Shown piece after piece: positions 51,743-61,480 of a DNA stretch of 64,000 bases; the stretch's first letter is position 1, and each line of letters opens with the position of its first letter. Source of the DNA: Bacteroidota bacterium (GTDB lineage Bacteria > Bacteroidota > Bacteroidia > Chitinophagales > Chitinophagaceae); the NCBI GenBank assembly GCA_947456625.1, contig CANGQJ010000004.1:62001-126000 (forward strand). Reading direction: 5' to 3'. Position numbers and translations under genes: made by a program. The notes under the pieces are model-generated. The model saw only the letters and a program-made list of their open reading frames with translations, had not been told where the DNA came from and did not search any database.

Positions 51743-53861
51743 TTTTTGTAGTTGGATTCTTTTTCTTCTTATTTAAAAGTGCGGCACTATCTTTTTTTAT
51801 AACAGGAGCGGGGGTAGCTGGTAAAGGCATATTTGTTTTGTTTGCGCCACTATCAATTGTTTTTTTAATGGTATCCACTTTCTTGCTTGGTAAAGGCGCA
51901 TTTTCTGAAACCATTTCCATGTCCCAAACATCGCTAAGCTCATCGTTATTATATTCAATTGGAGCTAATCTTTCGGTTTTGTTATTTCTTATGTACCAAT
52001 CTTTAATGGATTGTGGCATTAAATCTACACCAGCTAAGTAATCGGATTTTATTTTACTTTCTGAAGTAAGGGTGTCGTTTAAATATTTTTCCATAAGTAA
52101 GCCGCCAATAGGTCCTGCCCAAGTAGCTCCAAAACCTGCGTTTTCAACTACCACAGCAACCGCTACTCTTGGATTGTCCTTAGGGGCAAAACAAACAAAT
52201 AATGAGTGATTTTTTCCATGTGGATTTTGTGCCGTTCCTGTTTTTGCACAATATTCGTGTCCTGGGACTTTAATACCAGCAGCTGTTCCATAAACAGTTA
52301 CGTCGTGCATGCCTTCTTTAATAATTTTAAAAATATCACTTGAGATTTTAGTGACTTCTTGTTTGGTTCTGAACTTTGATAATATTGCTTTATCATCTTC
52401 ATCTTCGTCCTCAATGCTATCCACAAAATGAGGCGTATAATAATATCCTTCATTGGCAATTAAGGCCATTGCATTTGCTAATTGTAAAGGAGTAGCAGTC
52501 ATTCTGTCCTGACCAATTCCAAGTGTAAGCATATAACAACTATTCCAATATTTTGGATTGCCAAAGTCCTTATTGTATTGTGCAGTATCTGGAATACTTG
52601 CTTTGTTTTCACTAGGTAAATCAATTCCTAATTTTCTACCTAATCCAAAACTATTTACATATTCCTTCCATTTTAAATAACCTTGTTTTGCATTATGATA
52701 TTTAGGATTATCAATAGCCATTCTAAATACTTGTAAAAAATAAGAGTTACAAGAATTGGCTAAAGCTAGTTGTAGATTAGCAGCATGACCAGCATTATGG
52801 TGCTCACATTTTCTGGGATCGCCACATGCAGAGTATAGTCCAAAACAATTGTAGCCAAAGCTAGGTGCAATAAGCCCTTCGTCCAGCGCAATAAGTGCTC
52901 CCATTGGTTTAAAGGTAGATCCAGGTGGGTATTGACCTTTAATGGCACGATTGTAAATAGGCCTTGCCGTATCGGTTAATAAACTTCCAATGGTTCTTCT
53001 TCTTTGATTACCAGTTAACAAATTAGGATTGTATCCAGGGCTAGACGCCATTGCAATCACTCCACCTGTTTTTGGATTAATCACAACCGCACTTCCAATT
53101 TTATGTTGTAATAGTTTTTCAGCTAATTGTTGTACTTCTACATCCATGCTAGTAAATAAATTTCTACCTGCAACAGCCAAAGTATCAAACTGTCCTTTTT
53201 CAAATGCACCTTGAATTTTTCCTTTATTGTCTCTTAAATAACGTTTCACGCCTCTTTGCCCCATTAATACATTTTCATATTGCTTTTCAAGACCTGTCAT
53301 ACCAGCATAATCGCCCATCTCGTATCCGTCATCCTCATGTTTTTGTAAAAAGTTTACATCCACTTCGGCTACATATCCAAGCACATGCGCAGCAGTATTA
53401 TAGGGGTAACTTCGAATAGATCTTTCTGATAATGAAAAACCAGGAAACCTGTATAAATTTTCTGTGATTTGCGCATAAAGCTCGGGTGAAAGAAAGGGTT
53501 CAAAAATTCCAGCTTTTACTCTTGAGTTTTTCACTATTACCTCAATCATTCTTTTATTGAACTCTTCTTTGCTAATTTTTAAAATAGAACACATTGCTGC
53601 GGTATCAACTCCTTTGGCTTCATTAGGAATGACTACTAAGTCATAGCTAATTGTGTTTTCGAGTAAGGCCCGTTTTTTACGATCATAAATAATGCCACGG
53701 TCGGGGTAAATTATTTTTCTAAAAATTGCATTATTGTCTGCTGCCAATTTATACTTATTCGAAAAAATTTGCAAGCTGATAAGTTGTCCAATAATGATTA
53801 CAAAAACAAAACCAATGATAATTTGAATAATACCACCTCGATTAGAATTATAAAGTGCCAT
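51717..53861 (-). CDS. mrdA: penicillin-binding protein 2 (transpeptidase of elongation)
   Basis: A 714-residue class B PBP: one N-terminal membrane helix, a pedestal domain (about 45-230), then the transpeptidase domain with PPGSTFKPMGAL (catalytic Ser near 313), the SCN motif in NSCNSYFLQ and KTGTAQ near 566. The tail after about 650 is a Lys/Pro-rich, low-complexity extension, which may be periplasmic. It cross-links peptidoglycan during elongation with RodA. 3 nt after mreD; overlaps rodA by 26 nt. Confidence 0.95.
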   Translation of the reverse strand: MALYNSNRGGIIQIIIGFVFVIIIGQLISLQIFSNKYKLAADNNAIFRKIIYPDRGIIYDRKKRALLENTISYDLVVIPNEAKGVDTAAMCSILKISKEEFNKRMIEVIVKNSRVKAGIFEPFLSPELYAQITENLYRFPGFSLSERSIRSYPYNTAAHVLGYVAEVDVNFLQKHEDDGYEMGDYAGMTGLEKQYENVLMGQRGVKRYLRDNKGKIQGAFEKGQFDTLAVAGRNLFTSMDVEVQQLAEKLLQHKIGSAVVINPKTGGVIAMASSPGYNPNLLTGNQRRRTIGSLLTDTARPIYNRAIKGQYPPGSTFKPMGALIALDEGLIAPSFGYNCFGLYSACGDPRKCEHHNAGHAANLQLALANSCNSYFLQVFRMAIDNPKYHNAKQGYLKWKEYVNSFGLGRKLGIDLPSENKASIPDTAQYNKDFGNPKYWNSCYMLTLGIGQDRMTATPLQLANAMALIANEGYYYTPHFVDSIEDEDEDDKAILSKFRTKQEVTKISSDIFKIIKEGMHDVTVYGTAAGIKVPGHEYCAKTGTAQNPHGKNHSLFVCFAPKDNPRVAVAVVVENAGFGATWAGPIGGLLMEKYLNDTLTSESKIKSDYLAGVDLMPQSIKDWYIRNNKTERLAPIEYNNDELSDVWDMEMVSENAPLPSKKVDTIKKTIDSGANKTNMPLPATPAPVIKKDSAALLNKKKKNPTTKNVKHTKSK

Positions 53862-53864
53862 GAT

Positions 53865-54386
53865 TTATCTTTTTAGTTTGCGGCGGTTCATTATAAGTTC
53901 TACTAAAAAAATAAGCAATACACTCATTAAGGTGGTTGCAATTACTTTGCCTAAGAAGTAAGTAAAATTGCCAAATTGTAACCACTCTAATAACACTAAA
54001 TAAAAATGATGTATAAAAGTGAGTAGGGTTATGTATATTAAAAATGGACCCCAACCCATACTTCCTACACTTGGCTCTTTGTTTACTTCCTCCGATGTTT
54101 CTTGTGCTAATAATAAATTTAAAATAGATGGCCTTACATATCCAATAAGTGTTGCAGCTGCAGCGTGAAGCCCCGGGGTGTTTGTGAAAACATCTAAACA
54201 ATAGCCCAATAAAAATCCAACAACAGTTAAGCTTAACCTACTAGTTCCAAAAGGAAGCCATAATAAAAATGTAAAGTATAAATAGGGTGTAATGAATTGA
54301 TGCAATGGAGGCACTTCGTTCAAGATGATAATTTGTATCAGCAAGAACAAAACAAATCGAACACTATTTTTTAAAATATTATTCAT
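53865..54386 (-). CDS. mreD: rod shape-determining protein MreD
   Basis: A 173-residue membrane protein with five to six predicted helices and the MreD-like placement between mreC and PBP2. Sequence conservation in MreD is low, so the call rests largely on topology (ILKNSVRFVLFLLIQIIILNEVP start, GFLLGYCLDVF) and on context. Overlaps mreC by 8 nt. Confidence 0.88.
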   Translation of the reverse strand: MNNILKNSVRFVLFLLIQIIILNEVPPLHQFITPYLYFTFLLWLPFGTSRLSLTVVGFLLGYCLDVFTNTPGLHAAAATLIGYVRPSILNLLLAQETSEEVNKEPSVGSMGWGPFLIYITLLTFIHHFYLVLLEWLQFGNFTYFLGKVIATTLMSVLLIFLVELIMNRRKLKR

Positions 54387-55233
54387 TGTTTGCCTCGGGT
54401 TTTTCTAATTGTTTTTGTTCCAGCATTCTTTTATTCTCTACCAAGTAAATGTATTCTAAATTAAAAAAGTTAGTAGCTGCTTTTACATTTAAAGTTAAAA
54501 AGTTGCTGGAAGGATCCTTTATAATACTAATTACTTTACCAACCAGTAATTGTGCTGGGAAGTTGGAAGAGTAGGGACTTGTTAAAACGGTATCCCCAAT
54601 TTTAGGTGCTGCACTTTTAGAAATATTTTTTAAGACAAGCACATTTGGGTCTGATCCATCCCACTCAATGCTACCAGCTACTTTATCTCGTTTAAGCATT
54701 GCACTTACTTTACTATTGCGGTGAAGTAAGCTCATTATTTTACTATAGTTGTCATTTACCTCCACAACAACGCCCACTATGCTTCCGTCTGGACTAATGG
54801 CAGCCATATCCTTAATCACCCCTTGTTTAGCGCCACGCTCTACCCAGATATAATTTTTTTGAAGTGTAAAAGTATTGCCAACCACTTTAGCAGGGTAGTA
54901 ATAAAACTTTCTAATTTTCTCGAGGCTGTCTTTTCTTAAAACTAAGGTTCCTAGTTTTTTACTAGTATCCATGGCAACAAAATCTTGTGCCAATTGATTT
55001 CTAAGTGACGCATTTTCTGCAATTAATTTCGCATTGGTTTCTTTTAAATTAAAAAAGTATGCCCAATTATTATAGTACCTGTTTATGTTGCCGGTTACTT
55101 GATTTGTAAATGTTCCAAAAAAAGCTTCATGTGTCTTGCTATACGAAGACAACATTACTAATGACACAATTTGAAGTATCAGAAAACTAAAAAAAGTAAA
55201 ATTTTGTCTAATGAACCCAATGATATTCTTCAA
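54379..55233 (-). CDS. mreC: rod shape-determining protein MreC
   Basis: A 284-residue MreC: one membrane helix (about 10-30), a coiled coil (about 60-85, LKETNAKLIAENASLRNQLAQ), then the double beta-barrel periplasmic domain (about 110-270), with ERGAKQGVIKDMAAISPDG and GDTVLTSPYSSNFPAQLLVGKV. It links the MreB filament to PBP2 in the elongasome. 15 nt after mreB. Confidence 0.94.
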   Translation of the reverse strand: MKNIIGFIRQNFTFFSFLILQIVSLVMLSSYSKTHEAFFGTFTNQVTGNINRYYNNWAYFFNLKETNAKLIAENASLRNQLAQDFVAMDTSKKLGTLVLRKDSLEKIRKFYYYPAKVVGNTFTLQKNYIWVERGAKQGVIKDMAAISPDGSIVGVVVEVNDNYSKIMSLLHRNSKVSAMLKRDKVAGSIEWDGSDPNVLVLKNISKSAAPKIGDTVLTSPYSSNFPAQLLVGKVISIIKDPSSNFLTLNVKAATNFFNLEYIYLVENKRMLEQKQLEKPEANNE

Positions 55234-55248
55234 GCGTAGGAACTTTTA

Positions 55249-56274
55249 TTATCTCATGATGAAAGGAAAACGTTGATAGTTTTTCAACGCAATACCAGTA
55301 CCACGCACAACGCTCTTTAATGGATCCTCTGCAACATGTACTGGTAATTTAATTTTAGCACTTAATCTTTTATCAAGACCTCTTAATAGTGAACCACCTC
55401 CAGTAATGTATAATCCACGACGGTAAATATCTGCAGCTAGTTCTGGAGGAGTTGTTTCCAATGCCTTTAAAATAGCTTCCTCAATTTTAAAAATACTTTT
55501 ATCTAAGGCTTCTGCAACTTCCTGATAAGATACCATAATTTGTTTAGGAATACCTGTCACCAAGTCTCTACCATTTACTGGCATATCATCTGGTGGGTTG
55601 TCTAAATCTTTTAAAGCAGCACCAACATGTATTTTAATTTGCTCAGCAGTACGCTCACCAATTAATAAACTATGGTAACGTCTTAAAGCTTCCATAATAT
55701 CTGCAGTGAATTCATCACCTGCTATACGAATACTTTGATCGCAAACAATACCTGCTAATGCAATTACAGTAATACCTGTAGTACCACCACCAATATCAAT
55801 AATCATATTTCCAACAGGCTCTTCAACATCAATGCCAATACCTAACGCTGCGGCCATTGGTTCGTGAATCATATAAACTTCTTTTGCACCTGCTTGCTCG
55901 GCACTATCACGCACTGCTCTTTTTTCTACCTCGGTTATGGAAGAAGGAATACAAATTACCATTCTCCAACTTGGTGGAAATAATGGTTTCTTAGGATAAA
56001 TCATTTTCATCAACTCACGAATCATTAATTCAGCGGCGTTAAAGTCGGCAATTACACCATCCTTTAATGGACGAACTGTTTTAATACTTTCGTGTGTTTT
56101 TTCGTGCATTAACAATGCCTTCTTGCCCACGCCTAAAACTTCTTTCATATTATTCCTGTTTAAGGCAATAATTGAAGGCTCATTAACTACAACTTCGTCG
56201 TTGTGAATAATTAAGGTGTTTGCAGTACCCAAGTCCATTGCAATTTCTTGGGTAAAAAAATTAAATAATCCCAT
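55249..56274 (-). CDS. mreB: rod shape-determining actin homologue MreB
   Basis: A 341-residue actin-fold ATPase. It shows MDLGTANTLI (phosphate 1), MIDIGGGTTGITV (phosphate 2, about 156-168), and ITGGGSLLRGLDKRL (adenosine motif near the end). It forms membrane-bound filaments that orient sidewall synthesis, so the cell is probably rod-shaped. First gene of mreB-mreC-mreD-mrdA-rodA-MBL; 110 nt separate it from purD upstream. Confidence 0.97.
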   Translation of the reverse strand: MGLFNFFTQEIAMDLGTANTLIIHNDEVVVNEPSIIALNRNNMKEVLGVGKKALLMHEKTHESIKTVRPLKDGVIADFNAAELMIRELMKMIYPKKPLFPPSWRMVICIPSSITEVEKRAVRDSAEQAGAKEVYMIHEPMAAALGIGIDVEEPVGNMIIDIGGGTTGITVIALAGIVCDQSIRIAGDEFTADIMEALRRYHSLLIGERTAEQIKIHVGAALKDLDNPPDDMPVNGRDLVTGIPKQIMVSYQEVAEALDKSIFKIEEAILKALETTPPELAADIYRRGLYITGGGSLLRGLDKRLSAKIKLPVHVAEDPLKSVVRGTGIALKNYQRFPFIMR

Positions 56275-56384
56275 TATGCTTCCAAGTTTTTATAGTTCTA
56301 ATTCAATGTAGCAAAATTCACTTAAAATACTTGAACTACAAAGCTTTTTAACAAAAGAAGCAGAATAAATTTTGATCAGCACGC

Positions 56385-57668
56385 TTACTTAAATTCGTAA
56401 CCAATATCTTTTCTAAAATACATTCCCTCAAATTGGATATTTGCGAGTGCTTTTTGAGCGGTATTTACTGCATTTTGAAGGCTTGTTCCTTGTGCTGTGG
56501 TTGTTAATACTCGGCCCCCATTTGTAACAATCTCATTTTCCTTAAACCCAGTACCAGCTTGAAATACAAGGGCATCTGGAATAGTTGCTGCTTGGTTTAA
56601 TCCATGAATTGGGAAACCTTTTTTATAGTCTCCTGGGTAACCGCCACTCACTGCCATTACTGTTGCAAAAAATGCGTCTTGGTATTCAATATTTACGTCG
56701 GCTAAAGTGCCATTGTCGGTAGCTGCAAGTAAGCTTACTAAGTCGGTTTGTAATCGGGGTAGTATTACCTCGGTTTCGGGATCCCCTAAACGACAATTGT
56801 ATTCTATAACATAAGGTTCTCCGCCACAATTCATCAATCCAAAAAATACAAATCCTTTATACACTAGGTTTTCAGACTGTATTCCATGAATGGTAGGTTT
56901 TATAATACGATCTTCTACCTTTTGCATAAAAACCTGGTCCATAAATGGGACCGGACTTACACAGCCCATCCCACCTGTATTTAGCCCTGTATCCCCTTCC
57001 CCTATGCGTTTATAGTCTTTAGCATGGCCAATAATTTGATAGGAAACACCGTCGGTTAAAGCAAAAACACTTACTTCAATACCTTGTAAAAACTGTTCAA
57101 TTACCACTTTAGCACTAGCCTCACCAAATTGCTTGTTTTGGATCATTTCCTCAAAACTGGTAAGCGCCTCCTGATGTGTAAAGGCAATAATCACGCCTTT
57201 TCCAGCAGCTAATCCATCGGCTTTTAATACAATTGGTAAAGCATGTGCTTTAATATATTCAACTCCTTCCTGATAATTTGATATAGTGAACTCTGCATAA
57301 CTGGCAGTTGGAATATGATGTCTTTGCATAAAGTGTTTGCTATATGCTTTACTTCCCTCTAATTGTGCAGCTTGGGCAGATGGACCAATCACATTTACAT
57401 GTTTTGTTTGCTCATTGTTTGCAAAATAATCATAAATACCATTTACAAGTGGATCCTCTGGGCCAACCACAATCATGTCAATTGCATTTTCTAATACTTT
57501 GTTCTTTAAACTTGCAAAGTCGTTAATTTGAATAGCTAAATTGGTTCCAATGCTTGCTGTACCTGGGTTTCCGGGTGCTATGAAAAGGGCATCACAATGA
57601 TGCGATTGTGCTATTTTCCATGCTAAGGCATGCTCTCTTCCGCCACTGCCAATAATTAAAATATTCAT
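56385..57668 (-). CDS. purD: phosphoribosylamine-glycine ligase
   Basis: A 427-residue GAR synthetase (EC 6.3.4.13), second step of purine synthesis. The ATP-grasp fold is clear: NILIIGSGGREHALAWK start, VGPEDPLVNGIYDY, LKADGLAAGKGVIIA, GDTGLNTGGMGCVSPVP and NCRLGDPETEVILPRL. Single gene; a -7-like box with one mismatch (TACTTTCG) lies upstream on the minus strand. Confidence 0.97.
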   Translation of the reverse strand: MNILIIGSGGREHALAWKIAQSHHCDALFIAPGNPGTASIGTNLAIQINDFASLKNKVLENAIDMIVVGPEDPLVNGIYDYFANNEQTKHVNVIGPSAQAAQLEGSKAYSKHFMQRHHIPTASYAEFTISNYQEGVEYIKAHALPIVLKADGLAAGKGVIIAFTHQEALTSFEEMIQNKQFGEASAKVVIEQFLQGIEVSVFALTDGVSYQIIGHAKDYKRIGEGDTGLNTGGMGCVSPVPFMDQVFMQKVEDRIIKPTIHGIQSENLVYKGFVFFGLMNCGGEPYVIEYNCRLGDPETEVILPRLQTDLVSLLAATDNGTLADVNIEYQDAFFATVMAVSGGYPGDYKKGFPIHGLNQAATIPDALVFQAGTGFKENEIVTNGGRVLTTTAQGTSLQNAVNTAQKALANIQFEGMYFRKDIGYEFK

Positions 57669-57746
57669 ATGTTCATGTTTGCTGCACGAAAGTAAAAATT
57701 ATTGCAGGTATTTTATTAATTTGAGTCAATTAAATAAAGATCAAGT

Positions 57747-59243
57747 ATGTCAACAACAACTCAAAAGCATCCAAAAGGGTTATATGTATTGTTTGCAACG
57801 GAAATGTGGGAGCGATTTAACTATTATGGAATGCGTGCTATTTTGGTTTTGTTTTTAACCAAAGCATTATTATTTGATAAAGTGTTTGCTTCACAAGTAT
57901 ACGGTAGCTATACCGGACTGGTTTATTTAACACCTTTATTGGGAGGCTATATTGCAGATAGATATTGGGGCAATAACAAATCCATTATAGTTGGAGGGCT
58001 AGTTATGGCCATTGGAGAATTTGTATTGTTTTTTTGCGGTCATTTTTACGAAAATGCGGCAATAGCCATGCCTTTATTTTACGTTGGGCTGGGATGTATG
58101 ATTGCGGGAAATGGTTTTTTTAAACCCAATATATCTAGCATGGTAGGACAGCTATATACCAAAGGCGATTCTAAAATTGACGCAGCCTATACTATTTTTT
58201 ATATGGGTATAAATACGGGGGGTGCCATTGGGCCATTTGTTTGTGGTTTTTTTGGCGATACGGGTAATTCTGGAGATTTTAAATGGGCATTTTTTGCTGG
58301 CGGTGTAGCTATGATTTTAAGTGTGATTACACAATTAATTTTTCAAAAAAAGTATTTGATAAATCCAAGTGGAGAAGCTATTGGTAATGTGCCTAAAGGG
58401 GCACCTGCATTTTTTCAAAAGATACCAGTGATGGTTGGATTTTTATTTTTATTAAGTCTGTTAACCATTGCAATGGTATATGTTGACATTAAAGTAGTAA
58501 GCTATTTTTTATGGCTATTGGTTGGGTGTATTTCATTAATTGCTTTTATTATTTTTACGGATAAATCATTAGACTTAATCGAAAAGAAAAAAGTAGTGGT
58601 TTTATTTACCGTTTCGTTTTTTGTAATCTTTTTTTGGAGCGCGTTTGAACAAGCAGGTGCATCGCTTACTTATTTTGCTTCCGAAAACACACAACGTGAT
58701 TTAGGATTTTTTGTAGTCCCTTCTAGTTTTTTCCAATCCTTAAATTCAATATTTGTTGTAACGCTTGCACCACTGGTGGCATGGATTTGGGTGAAGCTAG
58801 GAAAGAGAGAACCTTCATCGCCATTTAAAATGGCCATGGGTTTAATGCTACTTGCTTTAGGTTATTTATGGATTGCTACTGGTGTAAATGGAGTAGGAGC
58901 TGGCGTTAAAGTAAGCATGATTTGGTTAATTGGAATGTATATGATGCACACTTTTGGAGAGCTTTGTTTATCACCCATTGGGCTTTCCTTATTTAATAAA
59001 TTAGCACCAGTTAAATTTGCCTCTTTGTTAATGGCAGTATGGTTTACAGCCAATGCCTTTGCCAATAAATTAGCAGGTGTATTTAGTACACTTTATCCAG
59101 AAAACGGAAAAATAACTTCCTTTGCGGGCTATCAAATCAGCAACCTGCATGAATTTTTCATGTTCTTTGTTTTCATGGCGGGTATTGCCTCCATTATCCT
59201 GTTTGTAATTTCTAGTAAGCTTAAAAACTTAATGCAGCAGTAG
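57747..59243 (+). CDS. POT-family proton-dependent oligopeptide transporter
   Basis: A 498-residue MFS transporter of the POT/PTR2 family, importing di- and tripeptides with protons. The ExxER(F) motif EMWERFNYYGMR near residue 19-30 couples proton and peptide; GGYIADRYWGNNKSI and FYMGINTGGAIGPFVCG follow. About 12-14 membrane helices. It stands alone and ends 8 nt before the fold-back element. Confidence 0.94.
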   Translation: MSTTTQKHPKGLYVLFATEMWERFNYYGMRAILVLFLTKALLFDKVFASQVYGSYTGLVYLTPLLGGYIADRYWGNNKSIIVGGLVMAIGEFVLFFCGHFYENAAIAMPLFYVGLGCMIAGNGFFKPNISSMVGQLYTKGDSKIDAAYTIFYMGINTGGAIGPFVCGFFGDTGNSGDFKWAFFAGGVAMILSVITQLIFQKKYLINPSGEAIGNVPKGAPAFFQKIPVMVGFLFLLSLLTIAMVYVDIKVVSYFLWLLVGCISLIAFIIFTDKSLDLIEKKKVVVLFTVSFFVIFFWSAFEQAGASLTYFASENTQRDLGFFVVPSSFFQSLNSIFVVTLAPLVAWIWVKLGKREPSSPFKMAMGLMLLALGYLWIATGVNGVGAGVKVSMIWLIGMYMMHTFGELCLSPIGLSLFNKLAPVKFASLLMAVWFTANAFANKLAGVFSTLYPENGKITSFAGYQISNLHEFFMFFVFMAGIASIILFVISSKLKNLMQQ

Positions 59244-59251
59244 TTATTTTC

Positions 59252-59448
59252 TTCAAATTAAATGCTCTGAAAAAAATGCTAACGCACGAAGCCGTGAATG
59301 ACGCTAAAAAATGCTTAACCGTCTAAAAATTTTAAACTCGCTTCGCTCAAACAGAAAAATTTTATTAACGACGTTTAAGTATTTTTCTTAACGCTATTCA
59401 CAAATACGTGCTTATAGCATATTTTTTCATTTGCATTGTAATTTGAAA
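59252..59448. repeat. ~195-bp imperfect fold-back element
   Basis: Almost the whole intergenic region between two convergent genes folds on itself. The left arm (59252-59334) and the reverse complement of the right arm (59355-59448) share, in the same order, TTCAAATTA, AATGC, TGAAAAAA, ATGCT, GCACG, GTGAAT, CTTAA, CGTC and AAAATTTT, with small gaps. The centre (about 59335-59354) reads AAACTCGCTTCGCTCAAACA. No ORF of note lies inside and no target-site duplication is seen. It could be a large shared terminator hairpin, a MITE-like or palindromic repeat element, or a structured RNA. Confidence 0.7.
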
Positions 59449-59455
59449 AAAAAAG

Positions 59456-61393
59456 TTAAAGCATGCCTTTCACAATTTCATCAACAACACCTGGATCAAG
59501 TAATGTAGAAGTGTCTCCAAGATTGCTGGTTTCACCCTCGGCAACTTTGCGCAGTATACGACGCATTATTTTTCCAGAACGTGTTTTTGGAAGACCTGAA
59601 ACAAATTGAATTTTATCGGGCTTTGCAATAGGTCCAATGATACGAGTAACGGTTTGTAAAATATCTTTTCTTACCATATCGCCAGTACCATGGGTATCTT
59701 GTCCATGGGATCCAGTATATATCACGTAAGCATAAATACCTTGTCCTTTAATATCATGCGGATAGCCAACTACTGCGCTTTCTACCACACCTGCATGCAT
59801 GTTTATTGCGTTCTCCACTTCGGCAGTTCCAATTCGGTGTCCACTTACATTTAATACATCATCTACGCGTCCTGTGATTCTAAATTGTCCATCCTCATTT
59901 TTTAATGCACCGTCACCAGTAAAATATAAATTTTCATAAGTGGCAAAATAATTGGTACGGCAACGCTCATGATCGCCATAAGTGGTGCGTAAAGTTGCTG
60001 GCCATGGTTGTGTGATACATAAATTACCACGGTATAAACCATCTTCCTTTTCTGTAATTTCATTGCCCTTATCGTCCACTAAAATAGCTTTAACACCAGG
60101 CATTGGATAAGTTGCCCACCCTGGTTTACCAGGTGTGATACCAGCCATATTTGAAATCATCACGCCTCCTGTTTCGGTTTGCCACCATGTGTCTACAATA
60201 GGACATTTTTTCTTTCCAATATTTTCATCATACCAATGCCATGCTTCTTCGTTGATAGGTTCACCTACTGTTCCTAAAACTTTTAAACTACTTAAGTCAT
60301 GATCTTTTACAGGACCTAAACCAAATCCCATAAGTGAGCGAATTGCAGTTGGTGCGGTATATAAAATATTTACTTTGAATTTGTCTATGATATCCCAAAA
60401 GCGACCAGCGTCAGGAAAAGTTGGAATGCCTTCAAACATAAGACTAGTTCCACCTGCGCTTAAGGGTCCATAAACAATATAGCTATGGCCAGTGATCCAA
60501 CCAATATCGGCCGTGCAAAAGAATATATCATTGGGTTGATATTGAAAAACATTTACAAAAGTATAGTTAGTGTATACCATATATCCAGCAGTACTATGCA
60601 CCACGCCTTTAGGTTTGCCAGTAGAGCCAGAAGTATATAAAATAAACAAAGGATCTTCGGCGTCCATGCTTACAGCTGTTACTAATTCAAGTCCTTGTGA
60701 TTCTACTTTTTTAATTTCGTCTTCCCACCAAACATCGCGTCCTTTGATCATAGAAACAGCAGTTCTAGTTCTGGTACAAACAATTACTTTTTTAACAGTT
60801 TTGTTTCCAATTAATGCGTCGTCAATTACAGCCTTTAATGGAATGTCTTTTGCGCCTCGGTATGCTCCGTCGCATGTAATAATAAATTCTGCTTTGGCAT
60901 CTTCTAATCGGTCTGAAATACTTTGAGCGCTAAAACCACCAAAAATTACACTATGAATGGCACCAATTCTTGCACAAGCTAGTATAGCAATAGCCAATTC
61001 GGGAATCATGCCCATGTATACACAAACACGATCTCCTTTTTGTACGCCATTATTAATAAGTACTTGCGCAAATTGACAAACTTTTAAATGTAGTTGTTTG
61101 TATGTGATAATGCGGTGATGTTCCAAGGGATCATTGGGCTCCCAAATAATGGCTGGCGTGTTTCCGTTTTTTTCTAAATGTCTGTCTAAGCAGTTTTCTG
61201 TTATATTTAATTTCCCTCCTTTAAACCATTCTACTTTTGGATCTTTAAAATTCCAATCTAGGGTTTTATCCCATTTTTTTTGCCATATAAATGTCTCTGC
61301 TATTTCATTCCAAAATAATTCGGGGGTGTCGATACTTTTTTTATAAGCCGCATGGTATTGTTCAAGGCTTTTAATTTGATAAGGGTAGTTCAT
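59456..61393 (-). CDS. acs: acetyl-CoA synthetase
   Basis: A 645-residue AMP-forming acetyl-CoA synthetase (EC 6.2.1.1). It shows LYTSGSTGKPKGVVHST (A3), TWWQTETGG, GRVDDVLNVSGHRIGT (A8) and PKTRSGKIMRRILR with the lysine that is typically acetylated. N-terminal ACS segment present; length normal. ATG 61393 is chosen because an exact -7 box (minus 61420-61427) lies upstream of it but inside the longer frame from 61441. Divergent from an MHS symporter, suggesting joint use of acetate or a related acid. Confidence 0.96.
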   Translation of the reverse strand: MNYPYQIKSLEQYHAAYKKSIDTPELFWNEIAETFIWQKKWDKTLDWNFKDPKVEWFKGGKLNITENCLDRHLEKNGNTPAIIWEPNDPLEHHRIITYKQLHLKVCQFAQVLINNGVQKGDRVCVYMGMIPELAIAILACARIGAIHSVIFGGFSAQSISDRLEDAKAEFIITCDGAYRGAKDIPLKAVIDDALIGNKTVKKVIVCTRTRTAVSMIKGRDVWWEDEIKKVESQGLELVTAVSMDAEDPLFILYTSGSTGKPKGVVHSTAGYMVYTNYTFVNVFQYQPNDIFFCTADIGWITGHSYIVYGPLSAGGTSLMFEGIPTFPDAGRFWDIIDKFKVNILYTAPTAIRSLMGFGLGPVKDHDLSSLKVLGTVGEPINEEAWHWYDENIGKKKCPIVDTWWQTETGGVMISNMAGITPGKPGWATYPMPGVKAILVDDKGNEITEKEDGLYRGNLCITQPWPATLRTTYGDHERCRTNYFATYENLYFTGDGALKNEDGQFRITGRVDDVLNVSGHRIGTAEVENAINMHAGVVESAVVGYPHDIKGQGIYAYVIYTGSHGQDTHGTGDMVRKDILQTVTRIIGPIAKPDKIQFVSGLPKTRSGKIMRRILRKVAEGETSNLGDTSTLLDPGVVDEIVKGML

Positions 61394-61419
61394 ATGCAGT
61401 GGTTGTAAATTAGATATAC

Positions 61420-61427
61420 CAAATTTA
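61420..61427 (-). promoter_or_regulatory. -7 box of acs promoter
   Basis: The minus strand reads TAAATTTG, an exact TAnnTTTG match, 26 nt before the acs ATG. On the plus strand, TTG (61403-61405) plus TACATTTT (61426-61433), 20 nt apart, may drive the symporter, so the divergent promoters overlap. Confidence 0.55.
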
Positions 61428-61480
61428 CATTTTTTAAACATAAATATTTAACTTGAATGATAACTGGAAAAACGATTGCT

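Noticed and set aside
59244..59455. A small gene inside the fold-back region
   Set aside because: Frames are short, with frequent stops; the symmetry explains the sequence better than coding.
61394..61441. Longer N-terminus for acs
   Set aside because: The extra 16 codons span the -7 box of its own promoter.
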